This document shows positions 35,110 to 40,135 of a stretch of DNA of 42,357 nucleotides, piece after piece. The translations under genes and the position numbers were made by a program. Below the pieces are notes generated by a model. That model was not told the origin of the DNA and did not search any database. It was given only the letters and a program-made list of their open reading frames with translations. Every line of letters starts with the position of its first letter. Within the stretch, counting starts at the first letter, position 1. Source of the stretch: a virus; the IMG/VR virus record IMGVR_UViG_3300002933_000022, positions 1-42,357 of that record, one strand, 5' to 3'.

Positions 35110-35997
35110 TTACTTCAACAAATTCGTTAGTTCTTTTGAAATTCTACCTGAATAACCACTATCAAGAACATTGATAGATTTATTCTGTTCATTTTTTTCA
35201 CGTTCGAAATCATATATTGAAACTGCACTCCAGTATATTATTTCTTCTGATGCAAGATTATCAACGATATTTACTGCTGTTGAAAATGCAGCATTAGAAG
35301 AGCTTTCTCTTCCACTAAGATAACTGGATCCAGTTATTATTACTGTACTATTTGAAAGCGTTGTACCTGAAATATTATTAAGTGTTATTGATGTTGAATT
35401 TGCAACAACAACCTGTCCAACACCTTTATATGATGGACTAAAAACTATATCAACAACTTCATTGGTAATAAATGAAGCAAAAGAAGAACTATTTGCAGTA
35501 TATTGTCTTACAGAATTAGTATTAATAACCCAATCCTGTTGAATTCTTTGATAACCTGCAACGATAGAACTGTTGTTGTAATATGGTTCCCAATATCTAT
35601 GCACAGTATTTGAAAGAGCTGCATATTCAGATGTAGATATTCGAGTATCGTTTTCATACCAATTATTTCTGTAAAAAGCAATTTTAGATTGGAGAATATT
35701 AATATCAACATTGTATTTTTTAGTTATAAATGAATTAAAATCTTTACTACTTAAATACCAGCCATAATAAGGATCAGTTATCGTATTACCAACATAAAGA
35801 ATCCAATCTAAAAACTGATCGTTGTAATATCTGTCAGCAAACTGATCAGGACGTTCGCCTTCTGACAAATCATACTTGTAAAACAAATATGGATTTTTAA
35901 ATGAGTCTTGAGTTACCACAGCACGCTCTGTAATATTAACAGCTGCATAACCATTGTAATTTATCAGAGGAAATTTCTTAAAATAATTCTCAGCCAA
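35110..35997 (-). CDS. 53: Baseplate wedge protein gp53, enlarged, TTG start (295 aa)
   Basis: gp53 clamps adjacent wedges together. I start it at the TTG at 35997, giving (M)AENYFKKFPLINYNG, the usual 'xNYFxxFP' gp53 opening. GGGGGAG lies 9 nt upstream (36007-36013), whereas a GTG at 36015 would have no such site. Residues about 50-95 are the LysM-like core (RPDQFADRYYNDQFLDWILY, TDPYYGWYLS). The C-terminus IIYWSAVSIYDFEREKNEQN is gp53-like. Between them, near residues 185-255, an extra module is inserted (VVDIVFSPSYKGVGQVVV, then TSITLNNISGTTLS) of the type seen in gp8, making the protein about 100 residues longer than T4 gp53 (196 aa). It overlaps gp48 by 8 nt. Confidence 0.88.
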   Translation of the reverse strand: MAENYFKKFPLINYNGYAAVNITERAVVTQDSFKNPYLFYKYDLSEGERPDQFADRYYNDQFLDWILYVGNTITDPYYGWYLSSKDFNSFITKKYNVDINILQSKIAFYRNNWYENDTRISTSEYAALSNTVHRYWEPYYNNSSIVAGYQRIQQDWVINTNSVRQYTANSSSFASFITNEVVDIVFSPSYKGVGQVVVANSTSITLNNISGTTLSNSTVIITGSSYLSGRESSSNAAFSTAVNIVDNLASEEIIYWSAVSIYDFEREKNEQNKSINVLDSGYSGRISKELTNLLK

Positions 35998-36922
35998 ACC
36001 CGAATGCTCCCCCACGGAATGAATTGTTTTCGATATCTTCCTTTAGCCAGTATTCGATCTCAAGAAAATTTACACTGAGTTGAACTTCGACTGGTGCATT
36101 AGTATCTCTAAAAAATGATGGCTGACCACCAGTAGCGTAATTAACATCCATTGATTCGATTACGCATGGTTTAAATTTATATAGATAGCTATCATCAGGA
36201 AATAGATTAATAATAGCCATATTTGGATATGTTAACAGTGTACCACCAGCATTACCAGACATAGCAGGAAGCATATTAGATTTAAATGAATTAATAATGT
36301 CTCTTACTGTATTTGATTCTTGTGCATTATTAGGTGCTAGTTTCCAAGAAAATGAATGCTTTTTAAAAACTGGCGACTGGAATAAAACTGTCAAGAATGG
36401 ATTTTGAGCAAGCCCACCAAGTTGTAATGCTTGTGCAACATCGATACCGAGAGAACTAGCTGTAGCTGAAAGTGCTTTATTTGCAGCACCAGCGGCAGCA
36501 CCAGCGGCGGCATCTACTGCTATAGCACCAATACTACCACCAGAACTTTTTCCTTTAAGACCTGCTTCAATAGCAGCACCAGTTGCTGCATCTGTACCCT
36601 GCGGATTCCATTGGACCTGTTGATTTTCGGATAATTGAGTTGGTAGTGGTAAACGAATACCCCCTACTTCAGGTAAAAATGGCTGATCAAAAATAGAACG
36701 TCTTTGATACTCTTTAAATTTTATTGAAATATATGCATTACGGTTATCAAGAAGATCACCAGGAAACATCATATCACCAAGATATTTTGATTGTGTGACA
36801 GCCTGTGGCGGTTTTAAATAAGCTAAACCAGCAAGACCTGCAGCCGCTAAACCTAATCCAACACCAGCTTGTACTATTTGCCCACCAATTATAGCTTTAG
36901 AAGTAAGAGAAGAAGCGGCCAT
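35990..36922 (-). CDS. 48: Baseplate tail-tube cap gp48 (310 aa)
   Basis: gp48 caps the baseplate hub and with gp54 nucleates the tail tube. An Ala/Gly-rich hydrophobic stretch (about residues 10-30) and another near 140-165 (AAGAAAGAANKAL) flank the conserved part. From about residue 178 the tube-cap signature is clear: NPFLTVLFQSPVFKKHSFSW, then NTVRDIINSFKSNMLPAMSG, YPNMAIINLFPDDSYLYKFK and VQLSVNFLEIEYWLKEDI. It is the first gene of the minus-strand block, with AGGA 8 nt before the ATG and a perfect late-promoter box 28 nt upstream. Confidence 0.9.
   Translation of the reverse strand: MAASSLTSKAIIGGQIVQAGVGLGLAAAGLAGLAYLKPPQAVTQSKYLGDMMFPGDLLDNRNAYISIKFKEYQRRSIFDQPFLPEVGGIRLPLPTQLSENQQVQWNPQGTDAATGAAIEAGLKGKSSGGSIGAIAVDAAAGAAAGAANKALSATASSLGIDVAQALQLGGLAQNPFLTVLFQSPVFKKHSFSWKLAPNNAQESNTVRDIINSFKSNMLPAMSGNAGGTLLTYPNMAIINLFPDDSYLYKFKPCVIESMDVNYATGGQPSFFRDTNAPVEVQLSVNFLEIEYWLKEDIENNSFRGGAFGFG
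36007..36013 (-). promoter_or_regulatory. Ribosome binding site deciding the gp53 TTG start at 35997
   Basis: GGGGGAG with 9 nt to the TTG, inside the gp48 coding end. It would lie inside the coding sequence of the alternative GTG start at 36015. Confidence 0.6.
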
Positions 36923-36932
36923 AGAGTGTTCC

Positions 36933-36940
36933 TATAAATA
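36933..36940 (+). promoter_or_regulatory. T4-type late promoter (TATAAATA) for gp4 block
   Basis: A perfect TATAAATA on the plus strand, 29 nt before the gp4 ATG at 36969. By analogy with T4 the start of transcription would be about 36946. It lies in the 46-bp divergent gap and inside the predicted leader of the minus-strand transcript. Confidence 0.75.
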
Positions 36941-36949
36941 TCTTTTTAC

Positions 36950-36957
36950 TATTTATA
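36950..36957 (-). promoter_or_regulatory. T4-type late promoter (TATAAATA) for gp48 baseplate block
   Basis: A perfect TATAAATA on the minus strand, 28 nt before the gp48 ATG at 36922; predicted start about 36943. Only 9 nt separate it from the plus-strand box, so the two start sites are nearly back to back. Confidence 0.75.
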
Positions 36958-36968
36958 ATGGTGCAAGG

Positions 36969-37421
36969 ATGGCTTACAGAACATATAAAGGTTATTTTAA
37001 ACCAAAACATCCAGAAAAATACAAAGGCGATCCTAGTAGTATTATTTATCGTTCGAGATGGGAAAGTGTGGTGATGAGTAATTTAGATAATCACCCAGAT
37101 GTTATTTGGTGGCAAAGCGAAGAAACTGTTATTCCATACAAAAGTCCGATAGATGGTCGTTTTCATCGTTATTTCGTTGATTTTACTGTAAGGATGAAAG
37201 ACGCTAATGGCAAAACTAAAACAGTATTGATTGAAGTTAAACCATACGTACAAACACAACCTCCAGTAATTAAAGAAGGCGTATCTAAACGATCACGTAA
37301 ATATATAACAGAAGTTTGTACGTATGGTATAAATAGTGCTAAGTGGGCAGCAGCTCGAGAATATTGTGAAGATAGACAATACGAGTTTATGATCATGACA
37401 GAAAGAGAATTAGGATTATAA
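36969..37421 (+). CDS. 4: Head completion protein gp4 (150 aa)
   Basis: gp4 (gp50/65) is needed to finish DNA-filled heads before tail joining and has a TnsA-like nuclease fold. The signature is complete: YRSRWESVVMSNLDNHPDVI, YKSPIDGRFHRYFVDFTV and VLIEVKPYVQTQPP. Candidate active-site residues are Glu32, Asp71, Glu89 and Lys91, the PD-(D/E)xK arrangement. Length equals the T4 protein. It opens the plus-strand block, 29 nt after a perfect TATAAATA box. The ribosome site is poor (AAGG directly abutting the ATG), the only odd feature. Confidence 0.93.
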   Translation: MAYRTYKGYFKPKHPEKYKGDPSSIIYRSRWESVVMSNLDNHPDVIWWQSEETVIPYKSPIDGRFHRYFVDFTVRMKDANGKTKTVLIEVKPYVQTQPPVIKEGVSKRSRKYITEVCTYGINSAKWAAAREYCEDRQYEFMIMTERELGL

Positions 37422-38029
37422 TGACAGCTTACATATTTCAAAAAATAGCTAAAAAAGGTAAAGCTGAAGGCATTACACCTAACAAAACAACATCAGCTAG
37501 AAACTGGTATCGCAATCAAGCTTCGGCGTTGACATCAAGAAACGTCAATAAAAATCGTATTATGAACGATAAAGAAAATGTTAGAAATCAAATTACTATA
37601 AAAGATATCGGTAATATGTATTTGTTTTTCTACGATCCAAAAGGTAAAGATACGCTACCATACTATGATATTTTCCCAATGGTTTTTCCTATAGGATTTC
37701 AAGAAGGCGGATTCCTTGGTATCAATCTTCACTATCTTCCTCATTATTTAAGAGCACAGCTGATGGATGCATTATACACCACAGCCAATAATGATAAATA
37801 TGATGATACAACAAAATTAAAATTATCTTATGATATGTTAAACGGTGCATCTAAATTTGGTGCATTTAAAGCATGTGTTAAAAGATATCTTTGGGATCAT
37901 GTACAAGGTAGTAAATTCTTGTACGTCGAACCTTCTAACTGGGACACTGCATTAATGTTACCGCTTGAGAGATTCCAGAAAGCACCAAACTTTAAAGTTT
38001 TCGGCGATTCAATGGCGAAAGTAAGATAA
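37421..38029 (+). CDS. Conserved T4-like virion-associated protein, unknown function (202 aa)
   Basis: I do not recognise a named family with confidence. A Lys/Arg/Asn-rich N-terminus (FQKIAKKGKAEGITPNK, then ARNWYRNQA) leads to a compact aromatic region from residue 66 (MYLFFYDPKGKDTLPYYD, FPMVFPIGFQEGGFLGINLH, YLPHYLRAQLMDAL). The C-terminal part has KACVKRYLWDHVQGSKFLYV and ends in a basic segment. This aromatic/Gly pattern looks like a protein I have seen annotated only as hypothetical or structural in T4-like phages. It is coupled to gp4 by TAATG and immediately followed by the tail-tube-fold gene, so a neck, head-completion or tube-initiation role is possible. Confidence 0.7.
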   Translation: MTAYIFQKIAKKGKAEGITPNKTTSARNWYRNQASALTSRNVNKNRIMNDKENVRNQITIKDIGNMYLFFYDPKGKDTLPYYDIFPMVFPIGFQEGGFLGINLHYLPHYLRAQLMDALYTTANNDKYDDTTKLKLSYDMLNGASKFGAFKACVKRYLWDHVQGSKFLYVEPSNWDTALMLPLERFQKAPNFKVFGDSMAKVR

Positions 38030-38734
38030 ATGGCTGGGTTTAATATTAATAGCTTTCAATCAGATATATCTAAGAATGGTTATCTACAAACCAATAAATT
38101 TATTGTTGCATTCAATTCGCCACCAATTATGCAAGGTATTACGATTGATGATAATCCAACGAGCACAACAGAACAATTAGTTCAAGTAAGAGCTGAATCA
38201 GTTAAAGTGCCTGGTATAGCATTGCTTCAAACTGATGTTAATAGATATGGTATCGGTCCTTCTCAGAAGATGCCGTTTTCTGCTCGTTTCACAGAAAATG
38301 CTATTACTTTTATTTCTGACCGTAACGGAGAACTGTACAAATATTTTTACACCTGGATGAATAACATATTTGATTTTGGTGGAACATCAGGTACTTCAAA
38401 TATAGGTGCAACATACTCTACTGCATATAAAGACAATTATGTAACAGATCTTCACGTGTATGTTTATGATAATGCTGGTAATCAAATTAAAGATATCGTC
38501 ATGTATCGTGCATATCCTGAATCTATTAATGATATAACACTTAATTGGAACGATAATAGTAATTTGATGAAAATAACAGTAAGCATAAGTTATAGAGATT
38601 GGTCGATGTTTGGTGTTAATAACATTACCAACAATGGCACACAAATACAAATGCCAACAAATTATAATTCATTTGGGAGCACACCAGCACCTACACCGAT
38701 AACTACTGGAACAAATTCATCTGTGGCGATTTAA
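38030..38734 (+). CDS. 54: Tail-tube-fold protein, probably gp54 baseplate-tube initiator (234 aa)
   Basis: The end of the conserved region (IVMYRAYPESINDITLNW, then LMKITVSISYRDW) is the signature of the gp19/gp54 tube fold, where a beta-sandwich packs in hexameric rings. The N-terminus (FQSDISKNGYLQTNKFIVAF) and VRAESVKVPGIALLQTDVNR fit as well. It could be a tail tube protein (gp19, 163 aa in T4) or the tube initiator gp54 (320 aa in T4). Because gp18 is absent and it lies between gp4 and gp26 in a baseplate setting, I prefer gp54. A Thr/Pro/Asn-rich tail closes the protein. It begins at the base after the previous stop. Confidence 0.7.
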   Translation: MAGFNINSFQSDISKNGYLQTNKFIVAFNSPPIMQGITIDDNPTSTTEQLVQVRAESVKVPGIALLQTDVNRYGIGPSQKMPFSARFTENAITFISDRNGELYKYFYTWMNNIFDFGGTSGTSNIGATYSTAYKDNYVTDLHVYVYDNAGNQIKDIVMYRAYPESINDITLNWNDNSNLMKITVSISYRDWSMFGVNNITNNGTQIQMPTNYNSFGSTPAPTPITTGTNSSVAI

Positions 38735-38752
38735 TTATAACTGGAGAATATT

Positions 38753-39460
38753 ATGTCATTACCTAAAATTGAATATCCTATTTTTAAAATTAAAGTTCCA
38801 TCTTCAAGAAAAGAAATGAGATTTAGACCATTTCTTGTTAAGGAAGAAAAAATTCTTCTTATTGCAAAAGCAAGTGAAGAAGAAAGCGATATGCTACTTG
38901 CTATTAAACAGGTAGTAAACAACTGTGCACTTGATGAGATGAATGTTGATAAACTATCATTGTTTGATGTTGAATATTTGTTTTTGAAAATTAGAGCACA
39001 ATCTGTTAACAACATCGTTTCAGTCACATACAAAGATAACGAAGATAATACCGATTATGATTTCGATATTGATCTAAATGATGTTGAAGTTAAATTTCCT
39101 TTGAACATGGAAAAAAATATCAAGCTATCAGACACTACTGGTATTATGATGAAATACCCAGAGGCTAGTTTGTATGAAGATAAAGAATTTCTTAATTCTG
39201 GTGAAGAAGCATTTTATCAACTTGTTCTTCGTTGTATCGAAAAACTTTATGATACAGAAAATGTATACGACGTTAAAAATTATACATTAAAAGAAATTGA
39301 AAATTTTATTGATAATTTGCAAATTACTACATTTGATAAAGTAAGAGATTTTATTATCAATCAACCAAAATTAAATTATGTGATTGAATATAGAAACAAA
39401 CTTGGAAATGCACGTAAAATTGAATTAACTTCGTTAACAGATTTTTTTACATTGCGCTGA
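38753..39460 (+). CDS. 26: gp26-type baseplate hub assembly protein (235 aa)
   Basis: This matches the T4 gp26 / T4_baseplate family: EYPIFKIKVPSSRKEMRFRP, FLVKEEKILLIAKASEEESD, LSLFDVEYLFLKIRAQSVNN, and DIDLNDVEVKFPLNM. T4 gp26 (208 aa) is required for hub assembly and gp51 is encoded just after it. Here a TGGAG ribosome site lies about 9 nt upstream of the ATG. The reading frame ends SLTDFFTLR at 39460, but the last codons read GAT TTT TTT ACA and contain a T_TTT_TTT heptamer (39442-39448). A -1 slip there would add 61 codons from the next frame, giving a 293-residue product. Both the terminated and the extended form may be made, as in tail assembly chaperones. Confidence 0.88.
   Translation: MSLPKIEYPIFKIKVPSSRKEMRFRPFLVKEEKILLIAKASEEESDMLLAIKQVVNNCALDEMNVDKLSLFDVEYLFLKIRAQSVNNIVSVTYKDNEDNTDYDFDIDLNDVEVKFPLNMEKNIKLSDTTGIMMKYPEASLYEDKEFLNSGEEAFYQLVLRCIEKLYDTENVYDVKNYTLKEIENFIDNLQITTFDKVRDFIINQPKLNYVIEYRNKLGNARKIELTSLTDFFTLR
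39442..39448 (+). promoter_or_regulatory. Slippery heptamer TTTTTTT for -1 frameshifting in gp26
   Basis: Seven T in the phase GAT TTT TTT ACA of gp26, i.e. X_XXY_YYZ with all T, 4 codons before the stop. Slippage by -1 opens the 61-codon ORF ending at 39633. No strong downstream hairpin is obvious by eye. Confidence 0.65.
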
Positions 39461-39633
39461 ATCACAACACACTAGAGAATTATTATACAACTAATTTTTC
39501 TCTGATTCAGCACCATAAATATTCCATAAGTGATATTGAAAATCTTTTGCCATTTGAACGTGACATATATGTTGACATGTTAATGAATCATCTAAAAGAA
39601 TTAGAAGAACAAAAGAGAAATCAAAATGGCTAA
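39448..39633 (+). CDS. gp51-position ORF without start codon; probable -1 frameshift extension of gp26
   Basis: In the -1 frame relative to gp26 there is an open stretch from 39424 to the TAA at 39631-39633. From the slip site it reads YIALNHNTLENYYTTNFSLI, then QHHKYSISDIENLLPFERDI and YVDMLMNHLKELEEQKRNQ. The frame has no ATG, GTG or TTG before position 39547, yet its protein-like sequence starts immediately after gp26, so a normal start is lacking. The heptamer at 39442-39448 lies in the correct phase for -1 slippage. It overlaps the next gene's ATG (39626) by 8 nt. In T4, gene 51 occupies this place but is a separate, longer ORF (249 aa). I cannot claim sequence homology to gp51. Confidence 0.75.
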   Translation, partial: YIALNHNTLENYYTTNFSLIQHHKYSISDIENLLPFERDIYVDMLMNHLKELEEQKRNQNG

Positions 39634-40135
39634 ATTTGGAAAATCCATTGTAACTGAAGATGTACCAACAGCTGCTCCAGCTCCTGCTCCTGTTGCTCCT
39701 GTCGCACCAGCTCCTGCAGTAACAGTTATTGATGTGAATAATAACAATAATAATGGACAGTCTGCTGTTATGGCACAACAAACTGTTCAAATGGCATCGG
39801 TTCAAGCGACAGCACAAGCACAGGCGAGTGTTGGTTTAGCAGAAGTATCGCTTGATAGAGAAATTGTTGAAAATCAATTAGAAAAACAAGACGAACATTG
39901 GATGAAGTCATATTGGAGACCAGCAATGGGCTGGCTCTATATGCTTATTTGTTTTATGGATTTCGTTGCGTTTCCTGCAATTTCAATGTTTTTACCAATT
40001 ATAACCAAACTACCATATGTTGCTTGGCAGAGTTTAACTTTATCTAATGGTGGATTGATTCACATGGCATTCGGTGCCATTCTTGGTGTTGCTGCTTACG
40101 GTAGAACTCAAGAAAAGGTTAATAAGGCACAATAA
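39626..40135 (+). CDS. Holin-like membrane protein (169 aa)
   Basis: Residues 14-33 are Pro/Ala-rich and 41-46 an Asn run. A Gln/Ala-rich region with helical character follows (VQATAQAQASVGLAEVSLDR). The C-terminal 75 residues hold the membrane part: SYWRPAMGWLYMLICFMDFV (a hydrophobic segment about 103-125) and GGLIHMAFGAILGVAAYG (about 144-161), ending RTQEKVNKAQ. The layout 'W.RP..gw' ... 'G..LGvaayGRt.EK' matches the three-TM holins of gene-transfer agents and marine phages. It overlaps the frameshift extension by 8 nt and its stop overlaps the next ATG. It may control lysis, or act as a membrane partner for the lytic domain in the following protein. Holin identity is inferred from pattern. 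Confidence 0.75.
   Translation: MAKFGKSIVTEDVPTAAPAPAPVAPVAPAPAVTVIDVNNNNNNGQSAVMAQQTVQMASVQATAQAQASVGLAEVSLDREIVENQLEKQDEHWMKSYWRPAMGWLYMLICFMDFVAFPAISMFLPIITKLPYVAWQSLTLSNGGLIHMAFGAILGVAAYGRTQEKVNKAQ

Noticed and set aside
37328-37335. TATAAATA on plus strand inside gp4
   Set aside because: It is 86 nt or more from the next start, unlike the 20-35 nt of other boxes, and such words occur by chance in this AT-rich DNA. A weak promoter is not excluded.
38731-39033. 100-aa minus-strand ORF opposite gp26
   Set aside because: gp26 is a recognisable family in the plus frame; the reverse frame has no ribosome site or operon partner.
39514-39521. CATAAATA on plus strand in the frameshift ORF
   Set aside because: More than 100 nt from the next ATG; codes for HHKY in a frame that looks translated.
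39457-39633. Independent start of the gp51-position ORF at CTG 39457 or ATT 39451
   Set aside because: Neither codon has a purine-rich ribosome site at proper distance, while the slippery heptamer just upstream is in exact phase. Kept only as an alternative to frameshifting.
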